Source: an uncultured Sphingomonas sp.
GTDB taxonomy: Bacteria > Pseudomonadota > Alphaproteobacteria > Sphingomonadales > Sphingomonadaceae
Direction of reading: 5' to 3'
DNA: 48,001 nt
Assembly: GCF_913776855.1 (NCBI RefSeq)
Contig: NZ_CAJYQD010000040.1
Span: 1 to 48,001, forward strand
Positions within the stretch are counted from its first letter, which is position 1; the number at the start of each line of letters is the position of its first letter. Below the pieces are notes generated by a model. It was not told where the DNA came from, did no database searches, and was given only the letters and a program-made list of their open reading frames with translations. This document shows positions 37,528-47,248 of the stretch, piece by piece. The position numbers were made by a program, and so were the translations under genes.

Positions 37528-40127
37528 CGGGGCAAACCCGCGACCGTCCCCGTTCCGATCGGCTCCGGCTCCTTGACCGGATCGAGCGACAATACCGGCG
37601 CGACCAGCGTATGCAGGCTGAGTTCCAGTTCGGCATTGCGGAACGGCTTGGTCAGCCGGGGAATATCGGCATCGATCCCGCCCGCATCGGCATAGCCCGA
37701 CACGATCAGTACCGGCAGCGCGGGATGGCTCTGCCGCAGCCGGCGGGCCAGGTCGGCGCCGCTCATCCCCGGCATCAGGTGATCGGTAATCAGCACATCG
37801 GGGGCAAGGCCGGCATCGATCAGGTGCAATGCGTCCTCCGCCGATGCCGCCTCGACCACGCTATAGCCGAGGTCGGCCAGCATGTGCGCGGTACTCATCC
37901 GCACCACGTCTTCGTCATCGATCAGCAGCGCGGTGACCAGCCGGGTCGGGAGCGGCGGCTGGCCGTCCGTCGGGCGGTCCTCCTCGCACGGCGCGATCGC
38001 GCTGACCGGCAGCCACAGGCAGATGCTGGTGCCGCTCCCCGGCCTGCTCTCGATGGTCAGCCCGCCGCCCAATTGCGCGGTCAGCCCATGGACCATCGAT
38101 AGGCCGAGGCCCGTGCCCTTGCCGACGCCCTTGGTCGAAAAAAACGGTTCGATCGCGCGCTGCAGCGTGGCCTCGTCCATGCCGCAGCCGGTGTCGCTGA
38201 CGCTCAGCCGGATATAATGACCGCGCGACAGCCCCGGCACGTCGCCGCTGCGGACGCTGCGGCGGCAGGCGGCGATGGTCAGCGTGCCGCCCTCGGGCAT
38301 CGCGTCGCGCGCATTCACCGCCAGGTTCAACAGCGCCATCTCCAGCTGGTTGAGATCGGCATGGGCCGGCGGCAGGTCGTCCAGCTCGAGCGCGATGGCG
38401 ATGGTCGGGCCGACCGTGGTTTCGATCAGCCCGGTCATGTTGTCGATGACCTTTGCCACATCGACCCCGGTCGGTTGCAACGGCTGGCGACGGGCGAAGG
38501 CGAGCAGCCGCTGCACCAGCATTTTGGCGCGTTCGGCCGATTGCAGCGCCCCTTCGATCAACCGGCGCTCGCGGTCGGTGCCGACGCCCTTGCGCACCAG
38601 CATGTCCAGCGACCCGATGATCGGGGTCAGCAAATTGTTGAAATCATGCGCGACGCCGCCGGTCAGGCTGCCCATCGCTTCCATCTTCTGGCTCTGGCGC
38701 AGCGCGTCGCGGGCGATCTCCAGATCGGCCTCACGTTCCTTCGCATCGGTCAGGTCGCGGCCGACCGCGACGAAATTCGCCCCGTCCGCTTCGGGCGCGA
38801 GGGTCCATTCGATATGCTTCCATCCGCCCGCCTGCGTCGCGATCCGGTTTTCGAACCGGGTCGGGCGGCGGGTCGCGGCCATCTGCGCGATCGCGGCCGA
38901 GGTGTGCGGTACGTCGTCGGGATGCATGAAGCGGGCATAGCCGCGCGACAGCAGTTCGGTCTCGCTCCAGCCGAGTACCCGCGACCATGCCGGGCTGACC
39001 GCTGACATCATCCCGTCATAGCCGGCGCGGGCGAGCATGTCCTGCGACAGGGTCCACAGCCGGTCGCGCTCGGCCGAGCGAACCGCGACCTGCTCTTCGA
39101 GCGTTTCGTTCAGCTGGCGCAGTTCCTCCTCGGCGCGTGCCCGCTCGACCGCGCTCTTGACCCGCTCGCCGACTTCCTGGACCAGGCGTTGCTCGGCGGC
39201 GGTCCAGGCGCGGGGCGTCGCCGACTGGACGGCCAGCACACCGACCCATTCGGTTTCGTCGAACAACAGCACGTCGATGAACGCGCCCACCCGCCGTTCG
39301 GCCAGGCCGGCGCGCGCGACCTCGCTCAACTGCGGATTGCCCGGCACGTCGGTAACGACCAGCGGCGCGCCACACCGGTACGCATCCAGCAATCCCGGCC
39401 CGAACGACGCCAGCGAATGCGCGCCTGCCAGCGACTGCACCCCCTGGCAATAATCGCAGTCGACCGTCATCAACAGGTCGCTGCTGATCTCGGCATAGAA
39501 GACGCGGTTCGCGTTCAGCCACCGCCCCAGCCGCTCGGCGGCCAGCGTCATGATGTCGTTGCGGGTGGCAAGCGGGCGCAGCGCATCGGCCAGCGACAAC
39601 AGGAACTGCGTCCTACGCGCGCTGTTCACCCGCTCGGTCGTCTCGGCCAGGATGCAGATCATGCCGGCCGGATCGCCGCGTTCGTCGAGGACCGGCGAAT
39701 AGTCCAGGTCCATCCACACCTGATCCGGCTGACCATGGCGCCACAGCGTCAGTTCCTGATCCTGATAGCGCAGCGTACCGCCCGCCAATCCGACGCGCAT
39801 CACGTTGTCGTTGAATGCGGCGACCTCGGGCCAGCCCTCGCGCACCTTCGATCCCAGCAGTTGCGGGTGCCGCCCGCCCGCAAAGGCCGAATAGGCGTCG
39901 TTGTAGAGCATGACCCCATCGACGCCCCACAGCATCACGATTGGCACTGGCGATCGCAGCATCAGCGCGGTGGCAGTCTTCAGGCTCTGGGGCCAGCCAT
40001 CGATCGACCCCAGCGGCGTCCGGCGCCAGTCCAGTGCCGCGATCAGCGCCGCGCAGTCGCCGCCGCCCGCCAGGAACGCATACCGGTCCGGCTGATGCGT
40101 GATTTCGACGATGCGTAGGTCCGACAT
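37494..40127 (-). CDS. hybrid sensor histidine kinase with PAS, GAF and receiver domains
   Basis: This is a cytoplasmic sensor kinase of 877 residues with no membrane segment. Domain order: N-terminal PAS-like domain with [19 protein letters not shown] and [10 protein letters not shown] (about 25-165), GAF domain (about 190-330), a coiled-coil ([20 protein letters not shown]), a second PAS (about 370-480), a HisKA domain with [19 protein letters not shown], an ATPase domain ([20 protein letters not shown]) and a C-terminal receiver ([20 protein letters not shown]). The start at MSDLRIVEI is chosen by comparison with the domain edge; MPQRFYGEP 26 residues earlier is possible. It is divergent from the LOV operon and may act with it. 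Confidence 0.88.
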   Translation of the reverse strand: MSDLRIVEITHQPDRYAFLAGGGDCAALIAALDWRRTPLGSIDGWPQSLKTATALMLRSPVPIVMLWGVDGVMLYNDAYSAFAGGRHPQLLGSKVREGWPEVAAFNDNVMRVGLAGGTLRYQDQELTLWRHGQPDQVWMDLDYSPVLDERGDPAGMICILAETTERVNSARRTQFLLSLADALRPLATRNDIMTLAAERLGRWLNANRVFYAEISSDLLMTVDCDYCQGVQSLAGAHSLASFGPGLLDAYRCGAPLVVTDVPGNPQLSEVARAGLAERRVGAFIDVLLFDETEWVGVLAVQSATPRAWTAAEQRLVQEVGERVKSAVERARAEEELRQLNETLEEQVAVRSAERDRLWTLSQDMLARAGYDGMMSAVSPAWSRVLGWSETELLSRGYARFMHPDDVPHTSAAIAQMAATRRPTRFENRIATQAGGWKHIEWTLAPEADGANFVAVGRDLTDAKEREADLEIARDALRQSQKMEAMGSLTGGVAHDFNNLLTPIIGSLDMLVRKGVGTDRERRLIEGALQSAERAKMLVQRLLAFARRQPLQPTGVDVAKVIDNMTGLIETTVGPTIAIALELDDLPPAHADLNQLEMALLNLAVNARDAMPEGGTLTIAACRRSVRSGDVPGLSRGHYIRLSVSDTGCGMDEATLQRAIEPFFSTKGVGKGTGLGLSMVHGLTAQLGGGLTIESRPGSGTSICLWLPVSAIAPCEEDRPTDGQPPLPTRLVTALLIDDEDVVRMSTAHMLADLGYSVVEAASAEDALHLIDAGLAPDVLITDHLMPGMSGADLARRLRQSHPALPVLIVSGYADAGGIDADIPRLTKPFRNAELELSLHTLVAPVLSLDPVKEPEPIGTGTVAGLPRQAVGAGRVTI

Positions 40128-40451
40128 GGGAAGCGATGAATCCTGCAAGAACGCCCGTCGGGACGGACCGGCCGGTGCCGGTTCTCCATAAAAGCGTTGT
40201 GGCATGGTAATGCAATCGGCCTTTCGAAGGAACTGCTGGGCATGGATAACGCGGGACGACCGCGGTCGGTGCCAGAGTTGTGCGGAAATGCCGTTGTGGC
40301 AGCGTGCCCACCACGCTGGTCGCCTCCTGCCATGATGCGGGGCAGGGCGCTTGCGATGTACCGGAACCTGTCCCAACTTATCGCGGGCGGCGGGCTGTTA
40401 TCCCGCGAACTTTGCGGGTAATCGAACTGTTCCTGTTTGATCGGAATATGC
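40128..40451. other. 324-base divergent control region between hybrid kinase and LOV operon
   Basis: It holds no gene and must carry the promoters of both directions. CCCGC (40402-40406) pairs with GCGGG (40414-40418) near the LOV side. A GGAAC followed after 17 bases by AGTT on the - strand only partly resembles the general stress (EcfG) promoter and is not claimed. Confidence 0.35.
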
Positions 40452-41009
40452 GTGCCGTCGGAACTGCCTAAAGCGCTCGTCGAATATTTTGAACAGTCGC
40501 GGGTCGCGCTCGCGCTGGCGTCGGCGGAAGGTGACAACCACCTGGTCCTGGTCAATGCGCCGTTCAGCCGCCTGACCGGATTCGAACCGGAGGATGTCGT
40601 CGGGCATAATTGCCGGATGCTGCAACGCGACGCGGCGAATGTCGAACCCCGCGCCCGGCTGCGCGAATTTCTTGCGCGGCCGACCCAGCCCAATGTGCGG
40701 ACGCCGATCGTCAATTTCCGGAAAGACGGGACGCCGTTCGTCAACCTGCTCTACATGTCGCGGCTGAACACGATCGACGGCAGGACGCGCTACATCTTTG
40801 CATCGCAGTTCGACGTCAGCCGGTCGCAGCCGGAACTGCTGGCCGATTATGATGCGCAGCTGGCCGCGACGCTGGGCCGACTAGTGCCGATCGCGGGCGA
40901 TGCCGGGATCGTGATCGAAGGTACGTTGCTGACTATCGCCAACAGCGCCGCGATCGTGGCGCAGGCCAAGATGATGCTTGCCAACCTTGAATCGACGCCC
41001 GATGTCTGA
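40452..41009 (+). CDS. LOV-domain blue-light photoreceptor protein
   Basis: This short protein of 185 residues is mostly one LOV domain (about 12-120). The flavin-adduct cysteine is in GHNCRMLQRD (Cys54 from the GTG start). The FMN contacts are there too: Gln of RMLQ, Asn of VNFRKDG, Asn of FVNLLY and Gln of FASQFDV. A C-terminal helical tail of about 55 residues follows, with no output domain. The start is taken as GTG 40452 after CGGAATATGC; a TTG at 40437 is the alternative. It overlaps the kinase gene by 8 bases, so it probably regulates that kinase by direct contact. Confidence 0.88.
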   Translation: MPSELPKALVEYFEQSRVALALASAEGDNHLVLVNAPFSRLTGFEPEDVVGHNCRMLQRDAANVEPRARLREFLARPTQPNVRTPIVNFRKDGTPFVNLLYMSRLNTIDGRTRYIFASQFDVSRSQPELLADYDAQLAATLGRLVPIAGDAGIVIEGTLLTIANSAAIVAQAKMMLANLESTPDV

Positions 41010-44000
41010 CGCTGCGACCAGGCGGCCCGAAGTCCCGGCCGGCGTGCCGGTGGTCGGTATCGGCGCCTCGGCCGGCGGGCTGGAGGCGCTGCGCGAAATG
41101 CTGGCCCCGGCCAAGCGGCCGACCGGCCTCGCGTTCGTCGTGGTCCAGCATCTCGATCCGAACCATGAAAGCATGTTGGCGCAGCTGCTCGACCGCAATA
41201 CCTCGCTGGCGGTGCTGCAAAGCTCTGGCGGGGAGCGGATCGAGGCCGATACCGTCTATATCATCCCGCCCGGCCGGGGCCTTGCCATTCGCGACGGCGT
41301 GCTGGAGCTGACCGATTTCCAGCAGCCGCGCGGTCTTCGCCGGCCGATCGACGATTTCTTCCTGTCGCTGGCCGGCGACCAGCAATCGAACGCCGCCTGC
41401 GTCATCCTGTCGGGTACCGGCGCCGATGGCACGACCGGCCTGCTCGCGATCAAGGAAAATGGCGGCGTCTGCGTTGTTCAGCAGCCCGAAAGCGCCCGCT
41501 ACGACGGGATGCCGCTGTCGGCGGTCGGCACCGGCATGATCGATTTCGTCAAGCCGCCGGGCGAAATCCTCCACTGCCTGCAGGCATTCTTCCAGCGACG
41601 TGGCTCCGATCCGGTCGAGCCGGAGGCGAACGTCGTCGCGGATCATGTCGATGAAATGTGCCGCGTGCTGCGAACCGCCATCGGCCACGACTTTTCGGGC
41701 TATAAGCGATCGACGCTGGTACGCCGGGTCGAACGGCGGATGCACGTGCTGGGCATCGATACCGGCCGCGCCTATCTGGCACGCATCCGCAGCGACGCGA
41801 CCGAATGCGAGGCGCTGTTCCGCGACCTGCTGATCAACGTCACGCGCTTCTTCCGCGATGCCGACGCGTTCGAAACGCTGCGCATCCGCGTGGTCGAACC
41901 GCTGATGGCGGATCGTCCGGCGGACGAGGACATTCGCGTCTGGGTCCCCGGCTGTTCGAGCGGTGAGGAAGCCTATACCATCGCCATGCTGTTCGCCGAG
42001 GCTGCTCGCAAGGCGGGATCGCCGCTGGCGGTACAGATTTTTGCGACCGACATCGACGAACAGATGCTGGCGATCGCGCGTGAGGGCAGCTATCCCGCCG
42101 CCGCGATGGCCGATGTGCCGACGGCGCTGCTCGAACGCTACACCGTGCCCCATGCCGAGCGCTTCACCATCGCGGCCCCGATCCGCGACATGATCCGCTT
42201 CTCCAGCCACAGCGTCGTCAAGGACCCGCCCTTTTCGCGGATCGACCTGGTGTCGTGCCGCAACCTGCTGATCTATTTCGACGACCGGTTGCAGCAGGCG
42301 GTCCTGCCGCTGTTCCACTATGCGCTGCGCCCTGGCGGTTTCCTGTTCCTCGGGCCATCGGAAAGCGTCGGGCGGTTCGAACATCTCTTCCAGTCGGTCG
42401 ACCAGCAGGCCCGGCTGTTCGAACGCGGCCCCGGCGCGCCCAGCTATCCGATCGACCTGCCCGGCAGCCAGCGTCAGCCGATTGCCCGGCGCGAACGCGA
42501 CACGCGGGGCGATGCCACCTCGCTTGGCAGCGAGGCGCTGGCGACGCGGCGCGTGATCGAACGCTATGCCCCGCCCAGTCTGATCGTGGATCAGGACGGC
42601 GGCATCATCTCTGCCTATGGCAAGCTCAGCCGCTATTTCGAATTCCCGGTGACCCGCACCGGCGGCAGCAGCGCGGTGAACCTTGCGCGGCCGGGGCTGC
42701 GCAACGTCGTCGGCCCGTTGCTGCGACAGGCGCGCGACGAACGTCGGCGGGTGATCGCCCGCGATGTCGCGGTGGAAACCGATTATGGAACCCAGCCGGT
42801 CGAGGTCATCTGCGACCCGCTGGGCGACGGCACCTTGCTGTTCGTGTTCCGCGATACCGGGCCGTTCGTGCCGTCGGACCAGGGCGAGCTGCAGGACCTC
42901 GAACCCAGCGACGACCATCTGGAGGCGCTGGAGGACGAACTGCGCCTGACCCGCCACCGGCTGCGCTCGGCGATCGAGGAGTTGGAGACGGCGAACGAGG
43001 AGCTGAAAAGCTCCAACGAAGAAATGATGTCGATGAACGAGGAGCTTCAGTCGACGAACGAGGAACTGTCGACCGTCAATGACGAGTTGAAGAGCAAGGT
43101 CGACCAGCTGACCGTCGCCAATTCCGACCTGCGCAATTTCTATGAATCGACCGAACTCGCGGTCGTCGTGCTGGATGCCGATCTGAAGGTGCGCAGCTAT
43201 ACCGATGCCGCCACGCGCATTTTTCCGTTGAAGGCCACCGATCGCGGTCGCCCGCTGACCGATGTCGCCAACCGGTTGCAGGACGCGGAACATCTTGACG
43301 ATGCCCGCGCAGTCGCGGCGGGCGCCGCCGCGGTGCAGCGCCGGGTGCGCACCGCGGATGGCGAGCATATCTATTCGCTCCGGGTGCTGCCCTATCGCAC
43401 CCAGACCGGGCAGGTCGACGGTGCGACGCTGGTCCTGACCGAGATTACCGATGCGCTGGCGCTGGAGCGGCAGCTGGCGGCCGAGCGCGAGCGGCTCGAC
43501 CTTGCGATCAAGGCCGCCGGGATCGGTGTCTGGGAATATTGCCCGGAGAATGGCGAGCTGGTCCTCGACCCGACGGAGCGGCAGCTGTTCGAGGTCGCGG
43601 CGGATGCCGACGTCGGCATCGATATCCTGCTCGCGCGGATCGATCCGGAGGACCTGCCAAAGGTCGAGGCGGCGCTGCGCCGCGCGATCGAGCGCAGCGG
43701 CGATTACGAGGCGACGTTCCGCGTATGCCGCCACGACGGCCAGACCCGCTGGGTGAAGGGGTTCGGCCGGGTCGTCGGGGGCAGCACGCCGCAGCGGCTG
43801 GTCGGGGTATCGATCGACGTCACTCCCGAATATACGCTGGCCGAAACGCGCGAGCTGATGCTGCGCGAAATGAACCACCGGGTGAAGAACTTGTTCGCGG
43901 TGATCGCCGGCATGATCACCATCGCGGCGCGTTCGCACGACGACCTGCGCACCTTTGCCGACGATATCCGCCGGCGGATCGCGGCGCTGGGATCGGCGCA

Positions 44001-44436
44001 TTCGCTGGCGTCCCCGGCGGGTCAGCCCCATGCCGTGGGGCTGGACGACATCGTCGCCACTACCCTTGCGCCGTATCGCGATCATGCAAGGATCGAAATC
44101 GAGGGTCCGGTCGTTGCACTCGACAGAAGCTGTCTGTCGCCCCTGGCGCTCATTCTGCATGAATGGGCGACGAATTCGATAAAATACGGGGCATTGGGCA
44201 GCGATGGGGAACGTGGCCTGCGGGTGCAGTGGCAGGTCGGGGAAGACGGGATCGTACTGACATGGACCGAGGACGCGAAGGAAACGGGCGAACAGGCGCC
44301 GGGCAAGCGCGGATTCGGCTCTGTGCTGGTCGAAACCAGCGTCCGGCAGCTGCGCGGTACACTGGATGCGATCGCGGCGGACGGCAGGTTCCGGCTGGAA
44401 ATGCGGTTGCCGGCGGGCGTCGTTCGGCGTGACTGA
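41002..44436 (+). CDS. CheB-CheR-PAS-HWE histidine kinase fusion
   Basis: This 1144-residue signalling protein has the following order. A CheB methylesterase domain (about 12-195) has the catalytic set GIGASAGG, VQHLDP and GTGADGT. A CheR methyltransferase domain (about 205-470) has the SAM site WVPGCSSGEEAYTIAM. A PAS-like segment, a long coiled-coil (about 625-705, IEELETANEELKSSNEE), two more PAS domains and a C-terminal HWE kinase follow. The kinase has REMNHRVKNLFAV (His959), HEWATNSIKYGAL and the W-x-E motif LTWTED. It overlaps both neighbours by 8 bases. HWE kinases in this group often feed the general stress response or phosphorylate stand-alone receivers. Confidence 0.92.
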   Translation: MSDAATRRPEVPAGVPVVGIGASAGGLEALREMLAPAKRPTGLAFVVVQHLDPNHESMLAQLLDRNTSLAVLQSSGGERIEADTVYIIPPGRGLAIRDGVLELTDFQQPRGLRRPIDDFFLSLAGDQQSNAACVILSGTGADGTTGLLAIKENGGVCVVQQPESARYDGMPLSAVGTGMIDFVKPPGEILHCLQAFFQRRGSDPVEPEANVVADHVDEMCRVLRTAIGHDFSGYKRSTLVRRVERRMHVLGIDTGRAYLARIRSDATECEALFRDLLINVTRFFRDADAFETLRIRVVEPLMADRPADEDIRVWVPGCSSGEEAYTIAMLFAEAARKAGSPLAVQIFATDIDEQMLAIAREGSYPAAAMADVPTALLERYTVPHAERFTIAAPIRDMIRFSSHSVVKDPPFSRIDLVSCRNLLIYFDDRLQQAVLPLFHYALRPGGFLFLGPSESVGRFEHLFQSVDQQARLFERGPGAPSYPIDLPGSQRQPIARRERDTRGDATSLGSEALATRRVIERYAPPSLIVDQDGGIISAYGKLSRYFEFPVTRTGGSSAVNLARPGLRNVVGPLLRQARDERRRVIARDVAVETDYGTQPVEVICDPLGDGTLLFVFRDTGPFVPSDQGELQDLEPSDDHLEALEDELRLTRHRLRSAIEELETANEELKSSNEEMMSMNEELQSTNEELSTVNDELKSKVDQLTVANSDLRNFYESTELAVVVLDADLKVRSYTDAATRIFPLKATDRGRPLTDVANRLQDAEHLDDARAVAAGAAAVQRRVRTADGEHIYSLRVLPYRTQTGQVDGATLVLTEITDALALERQLAAERERLDLAIKAAGIGVWEYCPENGELVLDPTERQLFEVAADADVGIDILLARIDPEDLPKVEAALRRAIERSGDYEATFRVCRHDGQTRWVKGFGRVVGGSTPQRLVGVSIDVTPEYTLAETRELMLREMNHRVKNLFAVIAGMITIAARSHDDLRTFADDIRRRIAALGSAHSLASPAGQPHAVGLDDIVATTLAPYRDHARIEIEGPVVALDRSCLSPLALILHEWATNSIKYGALGSDGERGLRVQWQVGEDGIVLTWTEDAKETGEQAPGKRGFGSVLVETSVRQLRGTLDAIAADGRFRLEMRLPAGVVRRD

Positions 44437-44815
44437 TCCGGTTCTGCTCGTCGAGGACGAGCTGTTCATCGCATTGGATGTGCAGGCGACGATCGAGGCG
44501 GCGGGCTTTGCCGTCGAGGGGCCGTGCATGACCCTGGTCGAGGCGCAGGAGGCGGTCGAACGCCACGGGGCGGCGTTTGCCGCTGCCGTGCTGGACGTGC
44601 GGCTGGCGGATGGAACGGTGTTCCCGGCGGCGGATCGTCTCCATGCCGCCGGCGTGCCTCTGATCTTCCATTCGGGCCATGCCGACGATGCCGACCTTCG
44701 CCAGCGTTATCCACGGGCGATGGTCTGTCCCAAGCCCAGCGCGCCCGAAGCCTTGTCCGATGCCATCCGCCGCTGTGCCGCGCTGAATGGCGGCGAACAG
44801 CAGGCGGTGGGATAG
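44429..44815 (+). CDS. single-domain response regulator
   Basis: This 128-residue receiver domain has no output domain. The acidic cluster VEDE is at 8-11, the phospho-acceptor Asp56 lies in AAAVLDVRLADG, His81-Ser82 is at the usual Thr/Ser position and Lys102 is in VCPKPSAP. Receivers of this type accept phosphate from HWE kinases. The start is the GTG at 44429, which overlaps the kinase stop by 8 bases; an upstream ATG at 44366 lies inside the kinase and gives non-family sequence. It is the last gene of the LOV operon, and its stop is 19 bases from the convergent TonB-receptor stop. Confidence 0.9.
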   Translation: MTDPVLLVEDELFIALDVQATIEAAGFAVEGPCMTLVEAQEAVERHGAAFAAAVLDVRLADGTVFPAADRLHAAGVPLIFHSGHADDADLRQRYPRAMVCPKPSAPEALSDAIRRCAALNGGEQQAVG

Positions 44816-44833
44816 GCGGCGCCGGCGTAGCGC

Positions 44834-46939
44834 CTACGACGCGATCCGTACCGACACCCGGACCATCCTTGGCTGGCCGGGGAAGATCCACACCCGGCTG
44901 TACGAACTCTGCGCATAGCGTTCGTCGAAAAGGTTGTCCGCTTCCGCCCGTACCGTCAGGCGCGGCGACAGTGCATATTCGATCGACGCCTTCGCCTTCA
45001 CATAGGCGGGCAGCACGACATAGTCGCGCTCGATCGATCCCGCGCGATCCCCGACATAGCCAAGCCCTGCGCTGACCGACACGCCGCGCCCGTCATCATC
45101 GAGGAAGCGGCCCAGCGCGAAGAGTGTGCCGCTATGGTCGGGGACGTTCAGCGCGCGATCGGTCGGGAAGGCGGAATCGTCGACCCGTGCATGGCTCCAG
45201 GCATAGTTGGCGACGACCTGCCAATGCTGTGCGATCCGCAGCGATCCGTCGAATTCGATCCCGCGGCTGCGCAGGCTGCCTACGGGAGCGAGAAAATTGG
45301 CATCGACCGGATCGTTGGTCAGGATACCCTGCTTGCGGATGTCGAACCATGTCGCGGCCAGATCGACCCCCGGCCAGCGCCCGGCGATGCCGACCTCATA
45401 GCCCTTGCCGCTTTCGGGCGCGAAACCCTGGCCAAAGCGATCGGTGCCGGAATTGAGGACGAAATTCTCCCCCCAATTGGCGTGGACCGCGATGCTGTCG
45501 GTCGCCTGGTATTTCGCCTCCAGCCGGAAATGGAACGGCTGGTCTACGGTGCGGCCGATCTGCCCGGTACGGTTGTTCTGGATGCGTTGCCGATACGCGT
45601 CGAACCGCACCCCGCCGCCTAGCGTCAGCCGATCGGTCGCCTCCCACAAATCCTGCGCATAGAGCGTGCCGGACCAGCGATTCTCACGATTGTTGGTGAA
45701 CGGCAGCAGCGTCGGCGGCCGCTGGCCATAGACGGGGTTGAAGACGTCGATGGCATAGGGATTGCCGCCGGTCGCGGGATTGCCCGGATTGCGCCGCATC
45801 CAGCGTTCGGCATAATCGAGGATATAGCCCTTCATCCCGAAGCTGGGGCGATGGTTTCCGATCCGGCCCGACAGTTCGACGCGGGCCGACCAGTCGTCGA
45901 CCGCGAAGTCGCGCGAGCGGCGCTGGCGCCACAGCGTGCGATTATCGACCAGTCGCGACTGGTCGGACGACAGCCCCTTGAGCGTGCCGGTTCGCCATAC
46001 GACCCCGCCGTTGATCGACCAGTCGTCGCTGAGGTCGAACAGCCCGGTCAACTGGTGGCGCTGGTTGCGGAAATGAGTCAGCCCGTCGTTCGGCTCCCCG
46101 AAATAGGCGGATCGCCGCACCGCATTGGCGTCCCCCCGGATCGCCGGGATCCCGCGATCGAACAGCGTATCGAAGCGCGTGATCTCTCCCACATAGGTCA
46201 GCCGTACCGCGTCCGACGGCCGCCAGGTCAGCGACGGCGCCACCACCTGCCGCTCCAGCCGCACGAAGTCGCGCCAGCCATTCGAATCCTCGGCAGCGAC
46301 CACGATCCGCGCGGCCAGCGTCCCACTGATCGGCCCGGTCGCATCGACCTCGACCCGGCGGGTATCGAACGATCCATAGGTAAAGGTCGCATGGGCGGCG
46401 GGGGTAAAGCTCGGCGTCTTGCTGACCAGGTTGACCCGCCCCGCCGGATCGATGTCCCCGAACAGTGCGCCCGCCGGTCCCTTCAACAGTTCCACCCGCT
46501 CGGTCGTCGCCGGATCGCGCGGTGGCGCCATGCCGCGATTGGCCAGAAATCCGTCGACATAATATTCCGCGCCGCCATCGGGCGTTCCCAGGAATCCGCG
46601 AATGGCGAAATTGTCCATCACCCCGCCACGATTATTCTGGTTGCTGACCCCGCTGACCAGTTCCAGCGCGTCCGACAGGCGATAGGCGCCCGCTGCGGTC
46701 AGGATGTCGCGTTCGATCGACCGGCTGGACTGCGACATGATCTGCGTAGCGGCATCGGACGACAGCGTCCGGTCCTGCCCCGCGCGGCGCGTGCCCAGCA
46801 CGACGATCTCATCCTTCGCACCCTCGCTATCCTCTGCGGTTTCGCCAGCGGGTGGTTCTTCGGTCGTGCGGGCATGGGCGGGGAGGGCACAGGCGAGGAA
46901 TGGCAGCAGCAGCGCTGCTACCCGAACTGAATTGGACAC
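44834..46939 (-). CDS. TonB-dependent siderophore-type receptor
   Basis: This is an outer-membrane transporter of 701 residues. A signal peptide (about 1-23, ending ALPAHA) is followed by a TonB-box-like segment DEIVVLGTRR (about 43-52). The plug domain has VSGVSNQNNRGG, FAIRGFLGTPDGGAEYYVDG and ERVELLKGPAGALFGDIDPAG. The 22-strand barrel ends with NLFDERYAQSSY and the terminal aromatic-rich strand MVRVSVRIAS. This resembles ferric-siderophore receptors. The start is GTG 46939, preceded by AGGGAAG. A palindrome directly upstream suggests metal-dependent repression. Confidence 0.93.
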   Translation of the reverse strand: MSNSVRVAALLLPFLACALPAHARTTEEPPAGETAEDSEGAKDEIVVLGTRRAGQDRTLSSDAATQIMSQSSRSIERDILTAAGAYRLSDALELVSGVSNQNNRGGVMDNFAIRGFLGTPDGGAEYYVDGFLANRGMAPPRDPATTERVELLKGPAGALFGDIDPAGRVNLVSKTPSFTPAAHATFTYGSFDTRRVEVDATGPISGTLAARIVVAAEDSNGWRDFVRLERQVVAPSLTWRPSDAVRLTYVGEITRFDTLFDRGIPAIRGDANAVRRSAYFGEPNDGLTHFRNQRHQLTGLFDLSDDWSINGGVVWRTGTLKGLSSDQSRLVDNRTLWRQRRSRDFAVDDWSARVELSGRIGNHRPSFGMKGYILDYAERWMRRNPGNPATGGNPYAIDVFNPVYGQRPPTLLPFTNNRENRWSGTLYAQDLWEATDRLTLGGGVRFDAYRQRIQNNRTGQIGRTVDQPFHFRLEAKYQATDSIAVHANWGENFVLNSGTDRFGQGFAPESGKGYEVGIAGRWPGVDLAATWFDIRKQGILTNDPVDANFLAPVGSLRSRGIEFDGSLRIAQHWQVVANYAWSHARVDDSAFPTDRALNVPDHSGTLFALGRFLDDDGRGVSVSAGLGYVGDRAGSIERDYVVLPAYVKAKASIEYALSPRLTVRAEADNLFDERYAQSSYSRVWIFPGQPRMVRVSVRIAS

Positions 46940-46949
46940 GATACTTCCC

Positions 46950-46964
46950 TGTTACGTTGTAACA
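46950..46964. promoter_or_regulatory. palindrome in the leader of the TonB-receptor gene
   Basis: TGTTAC-GTT-GTAACA is a perfect 6-bp inverted repeat 11 bases upstream of the GTG start, overlapping the region where the transcript begins. The layout GTTAC-N3-GTAAC resembles the 13-bp core reported for Zur-type sites (GTTAT-N3-ATAAC), so zinc or iron control is possible. Confidence 0.45.
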
Positions 46965-47115
46965 TTGCCTTTATGGCGTTCGACGGTGCTGTCAACCGTC
47001 AGGGACCGGGGCCAATGTCGCAGGGCAGCACCAGAAAGCGGTGCGCGTTGGTAGCAGCAGCGGCCGACCATCGGCCAACACTGCACGACACCAACTGTAA
47101 AAAGCCGAGAGGGAA

Positions 47116-47192
47116 TGGCGCACCCGGAGGGATTCGAACCCCCGACCAAGGAGGTAGAAGCTCCTTGCTCTATCCAGCTGAGCTACGGGTGC
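47116..47192 (-). tRNA. tRNA-Arg (anticodon UCU)
   Basis: The - strand reads GCACCCG ... CGGGTGC-G-CCA, 77 bases with encoded CCA. The D arm is AGCTC/GAGC, the T arm contains GGTTCGAATCC, and the anticodon stem AGGAG/CTCCT encloses the loop CTTCTAC, giving UCU at positions 34-36. A run of five T (47099-47103 as A on the + strand) lies just after the 3' end. No integrase or direct repeat of its 3' end is seen. Confidence 0.95.
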
Positions 47193-47248
47193 CCGGCGCT
47201 TCGTTAGCGCGCATTGCGGCGGAGCGGAACCGCTATCATAACGCGGTC

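Noticed and set aside
40230..40433. Possible EcfG (general stress) promoter for the LOV operon or hybrid kinase
   Set aside because: GGAAC occurs on both strands, but no CGTT follows at 16-17 bases. The best case has AGTT at 17 bases on the - strand, which is too weak to claim.
40933..44529. 1198-residue open frame on the - strand opposite the CheB-CheR kinase gene
   Set aside because: It is a mirror frame of a very GC-rich gene. The + strand encodes complete catalytic motifs and coupled starts, while the - strand product has no recognisable domain and is rich in Arg, Gln and His from shadow codons.
47116..47192. tRNA-Arg as an integration site for a mobile element
   Set aside because: No integrase gene and no direct repeat of the tRNA 3' end are visible on either side within the window.
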